Source: Chitinispirillaceae bacterium (GTDB lineage: Bacteria; Fibrobacterota; Chitinivibrionia; Chitinivibrionales; Chitinispirillaceae). From it: a DNA stretch of 64,000 bases. This document shows, piece after piece, positions 27,419 to 35,851 of the stretch; position 1 is the stretch's first letter; each line of letters opens with the position of its first letter. The stretch spans positions 1 through 64,000 of the forward strand of contig JAFGIN010000156.1 in the NCBI GenBank assembly GCA_016929595.1, given 5' to 3'. The notes beneath the pieces were generated by a model. The model did not search any database and had not been told where the DNA came from. It saw only the letters and a list, made by a program, of their open reading frames with translations. The position numbers and the translations under genes were made by a program.

Positions 27419-27547
27419 TCAACAAAGAATCATTCTCTTCTGGAGATCAACAATAAGCATGGAAAAGTTACTATTCAGAAGACATTTTCTTTCAAGTCCG
27501 CAAAGAATATCCATGTTCCCGTCATAGATATCTACCACTTCATTCAT
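27419..27547 (-). CDS. Possible 42-residue small protein
   Basis: A short ORF (starts MNEVVDIYDGNMDILCG, ends LQKRMILC) in the gap between the tandem STAS gene and hldD. Its composition is protein-like and the open frame extends upstream of the ATG to near the STAS stop. There is no strong ribosome-binding site and no recognised family. It may be a real small gene or the remnant of a longer one. Confidence 0.25.
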   Translation of the reverse strand: MNEVVDIYDGNMDILCGLERKCLLNSNFSMLIVDLQKRMILC

Positions 27548-27582
27548 GTCGTATAATGAGCTGTTAAATGATGTCTTTTTTA

Positions 27583-28308
27583 TTAACTGATTATCGGATT
27601 ATTTCCATTGAATGCAGACTGCTCATCATTATAAAATGAGGTGTACCCATCCGCACCTAAAAGACATATTGTATCATGGATTTTTTCACTTGCACCAAAG
27701 CCCCGACAGATGCCGCCCCCACCTGATATCCTGAATGTAAGTTCTCTGAAAGCTATGGCGCCCTGCATATCAATGAGCTCAAGATTGGAAAGATTTATCA
27801 GATAAAGTCCGATACCTGCCTGAGGTCTGAATACATCACATGGTGTCAGATCATTATCACAAGTCATCTGACCTGACAGATGAATATGATAAATTTTTTT
27901 CTCGATTTGTGACACCAGGATAAACCCGGATTGTTTTTCTGCGCATTTTTGCTGCCAGACATCGTTCTGATAGATCTCAAATTCGACATCGGTAGAAAAT
28001 ATCGGGAATACTTTATCCAGTTTCAAACTGGTAAACAACTCTGAATGTTTTGCAGACACATTGACAAGACACACAGTGCCGGATTTTTCAAAAACATGTT
28101 TTCTTATTTTAATAAAAAGCCCCAGACCGGCACTGAAAATATTGTTTGTTTTGGACAGATCGAGTACAACACTTTTAGTATCTGTAATTTGAGATAGCAC
28201 AGCCTGTTCAACAGCTTTACTATTGTACATTGAGACCGCATCAGGTAACGTTATCCACAAATATCCCGACCGTTTTTCAACAACAGGTGTATCGTCATTC
28301 ATATTCAT
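27583..28308 (-). CDS. Tandem STAS-like protein
   Basis: A 241-residue protein with two STAS-like modules. The first (~8-110) is clear: SVVLDLSKTNNIFSAGLGLFIKI places Ser at the position of the SpoIIAA phospho-site. The second (~125-225) is weaker but repeats the pattern GLYLINLSNLELIDMQGAIAF, here split as GLYLINLSNLELID and MQGAIAF, where no Ser/Thr follows the Asp, so it is probably not phosphorylated. The start shares a base with the stop of the FapA gene (TAATG), so the two are translationally coupled and likely function together. It is a cytoplasmic partner-switch type component; partner unknown. Confidence 0.75.
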   Translation of the reverse strand: MNMNDDTPVVEKRSGYLWITLPDAVSMYNSKAVEQAVLSQITDTKSVVLDLSKTNNIFSAGLGLFIKIRKHVFEKSGTVCLVNVSAKHSELFTSLKLDKVFPIFSTDVEFEIYQNDVWQQKCAEKQSGFILVSQIEKKIYHIHLSGQMTCDNDLTPCDVFRPQAGIGLYLINLSNLELIDMQGAIAFRELTFRISGGGGICRGFGASEKIHDTICLLGADGYTSFYNDEQSAFNGNNPIIS

Positions 28309-30020
28309 TATCCTTCACAATGGATTGTATTGTTTACGAGAGAATATTTCTGAGCAGGCATGAGTTTCGTGACAGGAAATTTTACCCCATATAAGTCACA
28401 TTCCGTTCCCGGGAAAATTTTCCCGCTCACTTCAATATAGCCTGAATATTCAAATGTACCACTTAGCGCTGCTCTGATCTCTTTAATTTTTTGCTGCACA
28501 TAGCTAATTTTCTGATTTAACCCGTTATATGTATCAACCCATTTTTTAATTTCATCTTTCACCCTGTCGCTTACCTCTTCTGTGCGTTTTTTTAAGAGGG
28601 CAGCTTTTGTCCTTAATTGACGTTCAACTGGTTCCAGCTCAGATTTCAATTTTTTTTCAAGTACACCGAGTTCCGTTACTTTTTCTTCGAGTGAACTCTT
28701 TTTTTTATCAAACAGGCAAAGTTTAGTAGAGCTGACAGTCTCATTTCCTACCTGTCGGGCAAGAATATATTTTTCCGCCCGGATCTCACCTCCAATGATC
28801 TGTGCACCATGAGCGTTTGCCTCCAGGTTTTCACAAATGCAACTACAATGAAGCAGGTACTGACGAACAAACATGGGTCCTTCGGTAATAAAAGTGGTAT
28901 TCTGAGCAAATGCAACCTGTATTCCTTTTTTGGCGCTTATCGTTGTTTCCCCTTTACCATGGATACCTTTTTCGATCACTACGGTACTGTTTCTGGAAAT
29001 TATCCTGGCTGATTCAACTTCCCCCTGAATGTGAATAAGGCCATCCGCTTCAATTGTAAATCCCGGCAGCACATTTCCTTTAATATAAACATCACCGGAA
29101 TACTTAACATTACCGACACTGAAATCAATATTGGAATTAATATGAAGTACTTCTACTATATGAAGTACACCGTTTTCCTGATAGATTATACCACTTTTTG
29201 CAGCAGTAAGTTTCATACCATTTTCGTCTGCATCTGTGTTTCTGCCTCCCGGAAGAGCTACATCCATTCCTGAATTTGGCGGAATAGCCTCACCGGTAAC
29301 TGCTATGCCAGGCTTCCCTTTTGTCAGCGGTATCTTGACTGCAAGGAGCTGCCCCTTGGCTACGGACGTAAACGATTGAATATTTCTGTAATCAACACCA
29401 CCATCATTACGCAGCTGCGGTTTCAGATCTGGATTGAGTGAAATTTTCAGTTCAATTTTTGCATCAAGCCCATTTGCCGGAGGTGTCGATTCTGCAACAT
29501 CAAATACGGTATCATAGCGTTCGTTGGCCAGCATATCCTCAAGGACTTCCGTCTTCAAACCGTGCTTGACTCCTTTTCTCTTGAGATAGTAGGCAAGGCT
29601 TGCAAAATCAATTTTTTTTCCTGCGTAAGCAAAGGATGAATTGATTTTGCAGCTGGCTTTATGCGGATTTATGAAAGCCTGAATGTAAAGCTCAAGGTCT
29701 GGATCAAAATAGAGAAAATGCGGGCCGATTTTTTCAAACAACCCTCTACCTCGATGTACAACATCGGTAAAGCGTTCAAGGTCAAAATTCATTACACCAG
29801 CATCATCAAGTGATCTCTGGACCCAATCAGGGTGAATTGCATCTTTCTGTTCCCTCGGCACTTTAATGTATAACCCATCAGGTCGATCTTCAACAGCACA
29901 GTATTGTTCGAGTGGATTCTTCACGATGTGAGCACTTTCATTAAAATGCAGATAGTTTATTCCTATTATAGTACCATTGTTTTCCCATTTCAAGTGATTA
30001 TTTAATACAGAGATACTCAA
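28308..30020 (-). CDS. FapA (DUF342) family protein
   Basis: A 570-residue cytoplasmic protein of the FapA/DUF342 type. The N-terminal globular part (~1-210) is followed by the family core (~215-300: DYRNIQSFTSVAKGQLLAVK, TGEAIPPNSGMDVALPGG). A parallel beta-helix follows (~300-430; SGDVYIKGNVLPGFTIEADG repeats), then a charged coiled coil (~430-515) and a short terminal strand pair. The family includes Bacillus YlxM-region and Vibrio polar-landmark-like proteins with roles in flagellar or polar assembly and sigma-D activity, but no single function is agreed. It is coupled to the tandem STAS gene downstream and follows the glycosyltransferase gene by 85 nt. Confidence 0.85.
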   Translation of the reverse strand: MSISVLNNHLKWENNGTIIGINYLHFNESAHIVKNPLEQYCAVEDRPDGLYIKVPREQKDAIHPDWVQRSLDDAGVMNFDLERFTDVVHRGRGLFEKIGPHFLYFDPDLELYIQAFINPHKASCKINSSFAYAGKKIDFASLAYYLKRKGVKHGLKTEVLEDMLANERYDTVFDVAESTPPANGLDAKIELKISLNPDLKPQLRNDGGVDYRNIQSFTSVAKGQLLAVKIPLTKGKPGIAVTGEAIPPNSGMDVALPGGRNTDADENGMKLTAAKSGIIYQENGVLHIVEVLHINSNIDFSVGNVKYSGDVYIKGNVLPGFTIEADGLIHIQGEVESARIISRNSTVVIEKGIHGKGETTISAKKGIQVAFAQNTTFITEGPMFVRQYLLHCSCICENLEANAHGAQIIGGEIRAEKYILARQVGNETVSSTKLCLFDKKKSSLEEKVTELGVLEKKLKSELEPVERQLRTKAALLKKRTEEVSDRVKDEIKKWVDTYNGLNQKISYVQQKIKEIRAALSGTFEYSGYIEVSGKIFPGTECDLYGVKFPVTKLMPAQKYSLVNNTIHCEG

Positions 30021-30105
30021 AACCAGTGCATTACCGGACTGATCGGATAGTAAAATTCAGTGAAACTTCAGTATTCTTTTTCATTCAAACACTATCAGAT
30101 GTCAT

Positions 30106-31164
30106 TCAAATACTCAGGATTTCCTTAACACATACCTCAACCCCATCAGTTTCGACAGGGCAGGGTTTCTCTCTGCGTATTATAGAATTAAGACGATCTA
30201 TCCATTCACACGAAGAAAGTTCTTTTTCGCTGATCTGATAGCCGCCACCCCAGGCATCAATAGCGGCTTTCAAAACCGGATATTCGGCAAAATTCATTCT
30301 ATGAATATAAAAAAAAGGTGTGCCATTGAGAAAACACTCTGAAACCACACCATAGCCCGGTTTGCTTATTACAATATCGGCTGAAGCCATCAGGTCCTCA
30401 TATCTGAACCATTTTTTATTCACGACATGAAAATTTGATGGTCTGTTGGCAACATCATAAAGACTTAAAAATTCCCAGTCGGACAGACGTCCAAGCCTTT
30501 CCCAGCTCACATTGTTCAATCCATAACAGCCAATGTATATCAAAGCGATCTTCTTTTTTTCATTAAACCCATATCGTTTTGCTATCTGTTCCCTTACAAG
30601 AGTACCCTTGCGTCCGATCAATGAAACATTTTTCTTTTTTTTGATATATTCCATCGGATTAGCCGGAAACATTGAAAGAAACAGATCCGCTTTATTATAC
30701 TGGGCAGCGATTTCGTCCAGATACGGTTTGAAACCATCCCCATCCGCGAGGTATTCACGATAAATATCATACCATGTGAAATTGGATAGTGCGATTGAAG
30801 GTAAGCGAGCTTTATCTGCAACATCAAACGCAAATGGTGTGATATCTCCCAGAATACAGGTAACCCGTTGTTTCAGACACCATTCAACCTCCCGATCGAT
30901 GAGCGTTCGGTTTCTATCTGCAATACGCCTGTAAGAAGCCAGCGTCTGTTCAACATTAACTGTCACACCATCGACCTGAACACAGCCACAGTCAAAGGTG
31001 CCCTCGTACCATGAAAAATCTCTCCGCATCTCATCCATAAAGAATGATTCCGGTAATGATGTCCTGAATGTAACATCTACGTTTGATGGCAATGCATTGG
31101 CAATGACTGTAGACCTGACACCGTGTCCGTATCCATGACCAGTTATATAATAAAGTATATGCAA
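30106..31164 (-). CDS. GT-B fold glycosyltransferase-like protein
   Basis: A 352-residue protein with the N-terminal glycine/histidine-rich loop ITGHGYGHGVRS (~7-18) and the C-terminal donor-site-like SKPGYGVVSECFLNGTP (~275-291), as in MurG/GT28-type enzymes and the N-terminal domain of plant L-arabinokinases. It has no membrane segment. Such proteins are found widely as uncharacterised glycosyltransferases; donor and acceptor are unknown. The ATG at 31164 begins MHILYYITGHGYGHG, typical for the family. It is the first gene of the leftward GT-FapA-STAS run. Confidence 0.7.
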   Translation of the reverse strand: MHILYYITGHGYGHGVRSTVIANALPSNVDVTFRTSLPESFFMDEMRRDFSWYEGTFDCGCVQVDGVTVNVEQTLASYRRIADRNRTLIDREVEWCLKQRVTCILGDITPFAFDVADKARLPSIALSNFTWYDIYREYLADGDGFKPYLDEIAAQYNKADLFLSMFPANPMEYIKKKKNVSLIGRKGTLVREQIAKRYGFNEKKKIALIYIGCYGLNNVSWERLGRLSDWEFLSLYDVANRPSNFHVVNKKWFRYEDLMASADIVISKPGYGVVSECFLNGTPFFYIHRMNFAEYPVLKAAIDAWGGGYQISEKELSSCEWIDRLNSIIRREKPCPVETDGVEVCVKEILSI

Positions 31165-31700
31165 AAATTTTTTCCTTTCCGAATCGAATATCTACCGTGT
31201 CGGGCGTTGAATGTTTATTTAAAACCGTAAATTCACCCTGAATCCGGCTGATGAAATATACGTTCTGAATTAAACAGGAATGGTACCCCGGTTGTTACAA
31301 TTATTTCGCCCATAAAGGCAAAAACCGCTGCAGGTTATATCAAACGTTGAAGTATTGAACATTTAGGGGTATAATGGTAATCATCATTATCAATCCGGTT
31401 TTTCACTTATTAAATATCGCAGATAATATTTCCATTAAATATCCGGAAATTAACAACTTAAAATTTCGATTGAATTTTTTATAGACATCACGTATCGCAC
31501 ATACTATTTTAGTCCGCCGTTGGGATTGTCTGGGGAACCATCAAAACTGGTTATAACAACAACCCTGACGTTTGAGAATATGTAAACTCCCTGGAAGCAC
31601 CATCTTACGATCAGGCATTAGAGGGAGATAATCTGTTTACCGGAAGTTCAATTTATTCCGTAAGTAAACTTGTTTTATTAATCGTGAAACGTTTTCATAG
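31165..31700. other. Divergent intergenic region, glycosyltransferase / fusA
   Basis: About 540 bp between divergent genes, AT-rich on the left. Apart from the gene remnant at 31513-31698 I see no ORF, RNA gene or strong hairpin. It should hold the fusA promoter, but no clear consensus stands out. Confidence 0.4.
31513..31698 (+). pseudogene. Possible short gene remnant upstream of fusA
   Basis: A frame reading SAVGIVWGTIKTGYNNNPDV, TGA at 31573, then EYVNSLEAPSYDQALEGDN and LFTGSSIYSVSKL. Both sides look protein-like in one frame, interrupted by a single stop, with no start or family match. It may be a decayed gene; chance is not excluded. Confidence 0.25.
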
Positions 31701-31718
31701 GTGGAAGGTTTTACAGGT

Positions 31719-33812
31719 ATGACTTACAACATTGCAAAAATGCGAAATATCGGCATTAGTGCACACATCGACTCAGGAAAAACGACCCTTTCTGAGCGTA
31801 TTTTGTTTTACTGCAACAAAATTCATGCAATCCATGAAGTAAAAGGGAAAGATGGCGTTGGCGCCACGATGGATTCAATGGAACTGGAGAGAGAGCGCGG
31901 TATCACGATTGCATCCGCAGCAACAAATGTCGACTGGAAAGACATTACGATAAATCTTATCGATACCCCGGGGCACGTTGACTTCACTATTGAGGTCGAG
32001 CGTTCGCTACGCGTTCTTGATGGCGCAATTCTGGTTCTTTGCTCTGTTGGTGGTGTACAATCTCAATCAATTACAGTTGATAGGCAGCTTAAAAGATACA
32101 AGGTACCAAGGCTTGCTTTTGTCAACAAGTGTGACCGCTCCGGTGCAAACCCTTTCAGGGTTACCCAGCAGCTACGTGAAAAACTTGGACATAATGCTGT
32201 CATGATTCAGATTCCTATCGGTCTTGAAGAAAAACTCGAAGGAGTTGTTGACCTGGTAACGATGAAAGCGCTCTATTTTGATGGAAAAAGTGGTGAAACA
32301 ATCAGAGAAACTGAAATTCCTGCAGAACTTATCGACCAGGCAAAAGAAAAACGTGACGAACTGCTTAACGCAGTTTCAATGTTTTCTGATGAATTAGCGG
32401 AGTCATATCTGGAAGGTACCGAGACGGTTGAACAGATCCGAAAGGCAATTCGTACAGGAACCCTTTCACTTGAACTCACCCCGGTCTTAATGGGATCGGC
32501 ATATAAGAATAAAGGTATCCAGCCTTTACTTGACAGTGTAGTTTCGTATCTTCCCTGTCCCTCAGATATTGAATACACAGCTTTAGATGTTGATAAAAAT
32601 AATGAGGAATTCCTTATTAAACCAGATCCGGCAGCCCCTCTTATCTCCCTTGCATTCAAGCTCGAAGACGGGCAGTATGGGCAGTTGACTTACATACGCA
32701 TTTATCAGGGCTCGATTAGAAAAGGTCTTGAACTGGTGAATACCCGTACACAAAAACGTTTTAAAGTGGGTCGACTGATCAGAATGCACTCCGATTCAAC
32801 GGAAGATATCAACGAAGCCTTCTGTGGAGATATCGTTGCTCTTTTTGGTATTGATTGCGCTTCTGGTGACACTTTTACCGATTCAAGCATCAATGTTTCA
32901 ATGACATCGATGTATGTTCCGGAACCAGTTATTTCTCTGGCAATTAACCCAAAAGATAAGAAATCGGCTGATAACCTCTCAAAAGCTCTCAACAGATTTA
33001 CAAAAGAAGATCCGACATTCAAAACATATGTCGATGCAGAATCGAATCAGACGATTATACGCGGAATGGGTGAGTTACATCTGGAAATCTATATCGAGCG
33101 TATGAAACGAGAGTATAAAATCGAACTTGAAACAGGTATGCCGCAGGTTGCGTATCGCGAAACAATAACTCAGCCTGCACGGTTTGATTATACACATAAG
33201 AAACAGACCGGTGGTAGTGGTCAGTACTCGCGAGTTGCCGGAATCATGGAACCATACGCTGAAAATGATTATCTGTTTGTCGATAATATTAAAGGTGGTG
33301 TCATCCCCAACGAATTTATCGGTTCCTGTGATAAGGGATTCAAACAGTGCCTTCCCAAAGGACGAATTATTGAGTTCCCTATTGTCGGAGTAAAAATGAC
33401 TATCGATGATGGTAACTTTCATCCTGTTGACTCATCAGATATCGCTTTCCAGCTGGGCGCGATAGGTGGATTCTGGCAGGCATTTGAAAAGGCAAAGCCT
33501 GAAATTCTTGAACCGGTCATGAAAGTCTCTGTTGAGGGACCAACTGAATTTCAGGGAAATATTCTCGGGAGTATAAATCAACGTCGTGGTATGATAGTCG
33601 CCACTACGGAGGAAAGTAATTTTACACGTGTTGATGCAGAAGTTCCATTAAGTGAGATGTTCGGGTATTCAACAGTTCTCCGTTCTCTTACACAAGGTAA
33701 AGCCGAGTTTACTATGGAATTTCTTAAATATGGTAAAGTTCCCAACTCTATCGCAGAACAATTGAAAAAAGAATATGATGAACGAAAGAAAAACGAGGCA
33801 AAAAAGAAATAA
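31719..33812 (+). CDS. fusA: Elongation factor G (EFG1/spirochaete-mitochondrial type)
   Basis: A ~697-residue translocase GTPase. It has G1 [17 protein letters not shown], the switch region [21 protein letters not shown]3 [16 protein letters not shown] and G4 NKCDRSGA. Domains II-V include [19 protein letters not shown] and the C-terminal [21 protein letters not shown]. The [21 protein letters not shown] stretch (written in part as [17 protein letters not shown]) is typical of spd-EFG1/mitochondrial EFG1 rather than canonical EF-G, which suggests a second EF-G for recycling elsewhere in the genome. ATG 31719 has ACAGG directly upstream; the longer GTG 31701 form is less likely. The RecA-like ATPase gene follows after 13 nt. 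Confidence 0.95.
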   Translation: MTYNIAKMRNIGISAHIDSGKTTLSERILFYCNKIHAIHEVKGKDGVGATMDSMELERERGITIASAATNVDWKDITINLIDTPGHVDFTIEVERSLRVLDGAILVLCSVGGVQSQSITVDRQLKRYKVPRLAFVNKCDRSGANPFRVTQQLREKLGHNAVMIQIPIGLEEKLEGVVDLVTMKALYFDGKSGETIRETEIPAELIDQAKEKRDELLNAVSMFSDELAESYLEGTETVEQIRKAIRTGTLSLELTPVLMGSAYKNKGIQPLLDSVVSYLPCPSDIEYTALDVDKNNEEFLIKPDPAAPLISLAFKLEDGQYGQLTYIRIYQGSIRKGLELVNTRTQKRFKVGRLIRMHSDSTEDINEAFCGDIVALFGIDCASGDTFTDSSINVSMTSMYVPEPVISLAINPKDKKSADNLSKALNRFTKEDPTFKTYVDAESNQTIIRGMGELHLEIYIERMKREYKIELETGMPQVAYRETITQPARFDYTHKKQTGGSGQYSRVAGIMEPYAENDYLFVDNIKGGVIPNEFIGSCDKGFKQCLPKGRIIEFPIVGVKMTIDDGNFHPVDSSDIAFQLGAIGGFWQAFEKAKPEILEPVMKVSVEGPTEFQGNILGSINQRRGMIVATTEESNFTRVDAEVPLSEMFGYSTVLRSLTQGKAEFTMEFLKYGKVPNSIAEQLKKEYDERKKNEAKKK

Positions 33813-33825
33813 AGGAGACGGGTCA

Positions 33826-34533
33826 ATGGTTAAAAAAGAGCTTATTACCAGAAGCCCCTTGAGAATTCTGGAAAAATCTACAAGCGGTGGCGTCGGAAAA
33901 GGCAACATCGGGGTCATTACTGCCAGAAAGGGTGTTGGTAAAACAGCATGCCTTGTTCACATCGCTACTGACCAGCTTTTTCAGGGAAAACATGTCATTC
34001 ATGTTTCATTTGCAAATGACACAAGTCATATTGTTGCCTGGTACGAAGACATTTTTCATGAAATTTCTCACAGGTATAACCTTGAAGGTGCTATGGATGT
34101 TCATAATGAACTGACTAAAAACAGGGTCATTATGAATTTTAAGCAGAATGGAATTTCTAATGAGCAAATCATACGAAGCCTTCGCTCTATGATCCAGGAC
34201 GGCCACTTCATGGCAGACATGATCATTGTTGATGGGTTTGACTTCTCAAAAATCAGCGCAGAGGAGTTCCACCCCTTTAAAGAATTTGCAGAAGAATTAA
34301 AAATCGAGATCTGGTTCAGTTCTACACTGCGTAAGGAAGGCCAGACTTACGACAGCAAGGGTATCCCAACCCTTCTGTCTCCGTTTTCCACACTATTATC
34401 AATTATAATTCATCTGGAACCAAAAGAAGAGCATATCCATTTGAAGCTGATCAAAGATCATGATCTTTTTCCTACTCCAGAATTAAACCTGAAATTAGAT
34501 CCTCAAATACTTCTTATTGCAAAAGAAGACTGA
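33826..34533 (+). CDS. RecA/KaiC-like P-loop ATPase of unknown function
   Basis: A 235-residue protein with Walker A TARKGVGKTACLVHIA (~30-45) and Walker B-like MIIVDGFDFSKI (~134-145), in the RecA/DnaB-C/KaiC layout of a compact single ATPase core. Nothing is fused to it. ATG 33826 is preceded by AAAGGAG at ideal spacing; an upstream in-frame ATG at 33775 would overlap fusA. It lies 13 nt after fusA and before a strong terminator, so the two are almost certainly cotranscribed. A translation-linked role is therefore tempting but is only inferred from position. Confidence 0.8.
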   Translation: MVKKELITRSPLRILEKSTSGGVGKGNIGVITARKGVGKTACLVHIATDQLFQGKHVIHVSFANDTSHIVAWYEDIFHEISHRYNLEGAMDVHNELTKNRVIMNFKQNGISNEQIIRSLRSMIQDGHFMADMIIVDGFDFSKISAEEFHPFKEFAEELKIEIWFSSTLRKEGQTYDSKGIPTLLSPFSTLLSIIIHLEPKEEHIHLKLIKDHDLFPTPELNLKLDPQILLIAKED

Positions 34534-34538
34534 TCTTT

Positions 34539-34570
34539 AACAGGACAGTTTCACTGTCCTGTTTTTTTTT
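34539..34570 (+). terminator. Intrinsic terminator of the fusA operon
   Basis: AACAGGACAGT (34539-34549), loop TTC, ACTGTCCTGTT (34553-34563), followed by a run of T to 34570. Perfect 11-nt stem with T-tract, 6 nt past the stop codon of the ATPase gene. Confidence 0.95.
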
Positions 34571-34735
34571 GATTCCATTTCCAGTTTCTAAGTGTATAAT
34601 TAATATTGTTTGGTTATTAAACAGTTCTGCCTTTTACTTAGTTTAAGGTTAGCAGCTGTTTTAATATCTTAATACCAATAAAATTTCACAGTATAGCGTT
34701 CTAAAATCACATCTCTTATTTTCCTTAGCTGATTT

Positions 34736-35500
34736 ATGTCTCTAACATACCAAAATTTAATCAGAACTATCTTTCTTTTTCTTGTTGTACTCTGCTTTCG
34801 TGGCAATACACTTGAAAAACGGCAGGAATTTTCAGTTCCCCTTGCAAAGATAAGCATTGGTACCGACAGTATCACAGGAAAATATATCCGTGTAAAAGTT
34901 TTTTATGCTGATGAAAAAGAGCATGCTGTCATTACTGGAGATAATGATATCCTTATTAAGACAACCAATAGAGGAACAGTAAAAACCTTACACAGAGAAG
35001 AATTTTCAAGAGCATTTCAGGTTTCAGAATTCGAAGCGCAGGAGTTAGCAAAAGTCTGCCGTGGTTTTATAGAGACCCTGGAAATCTTTGAACACGATCT
35101 TAAGGATGCAAAATTTGAAAGAATCAGGTATCTTGATGGGTTTCTTCCTAAATTTCTTAAAAGCTTTAAAATTATGCTTCTTCTTGTGAAAAATGAAAAT
35201 GATTACCGGCATATAAACATACTTCTTCCTGATACAGCGTATGATGTTTCTCTGAATTCTCCTAAAACAGATCTCCGGATTCTTACCTGGAAATTAAAAA
35301 AAGATTACATTTTGAAATTGCGAATTGTTACGAAAGAGCTTACTTATCAATTGAAAATATGGAAAACCAGAGAACTTTCAAAGCAACCGGTTGACGCAGT
35401 AAGATATACAACGATTGAAAACCTTCTTGACCTCTTCATTAAAGTATATTTCAATTTTCCTGCAGACACAAGAAACATAGAGGAAAAGCACCGGCATTAA
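34736..35500 (+). CDS. Hypothetical exported protein
   Basis: A 254-residue protein I do not recognise. The N-terminus (MSLTYQNLIRTIFLFLVVLC) looks like a signal peptide. The remainder is a charged alpha/beta protein with a helical middle (FEAQELAKVCRGFIETLEIF) and basic C-terminus. There are no repeated motifs or catalytic signatures. ATG 34736 has no good ribosome-binding site. It stands alone between the fusA-operon terminator and a 351-bp gap before the secretion operon, so it is likely monocistronic. Confidence 0.6.
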   Translation: MSLTYQNLIRTIFLFLVVLCFRGNTLEKRQEFSVPLAKISIGTDSITGKYIRVKVFYADEKEHAVITGDNDILIKTTNRGTVKTLHREEFSRAFQVSEFEAQELAKVCRGFIETLEIFEHDLKDAKFERIRYLDGFLPKFLKSFKIMLLLVKNENDYRHINILLPDTAYDVSLNSPKTDLRILTWKLKKDYILKLRIVTKELTYQLKIWKTRELSKQPVDAVRYTTIENLLDLFIKVYFNFPADTRNIEEKHRH

Positions 35501-35851
35501 CACTCCATTATTGACAAAAGATCATAATTATTCTGAAGAGATCGTTATTATCCAGATTCCTCTCTCTTGTTGTGAATTCCAACCTAAATGGTGTGATCGG
35601 TAACATATTTCATTATTTAAGTAGTATTAATTTTGATGGCAATAAGTTATTTTTGATATCGAACTTAAAAGTTAAATTGTTTTGGTGCATCGTAAAATAG
35701 TGATTATTTTTTACTCAAGTCCGATGTGACTCCAAGATAGTATCGCTTAAGGACCGGTCTTTTAAACCTGAAAATTTTCTGAGCGCTTAAATAAGATTTT
35801 AACATTCGGAATTGATGATTAGCCTTGGATCGATAATTCCGAACTTAAGGC
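35501..35851. other. Intergenic region before the secretion/pilus operon
   Basis: 351 bp without an ORF of note. It should carry the promoter of the long downstream operon. No sigma-54 match is present (a TGGCA at about 35638 lacks the -12 half). The only structured element is the inverted repeat at its right end. Confidence 0.4.
35805..35843. promoter_or_regulatory. Inverted repeat immediately upstream of gspE
   Basis: TTCGGAATT (35805-35813) and AATTCCGAA (35835-35843) are perfect 9-nt arms, with partial pairing (GAT/ATC) continuing inside. The right arm ends 9 nt before the gspE ATG and abuts the AAGG ribosome-binding site, so it could be an operator or an RNA hairpin that shields translation initiation. 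Confidence 0.5.
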
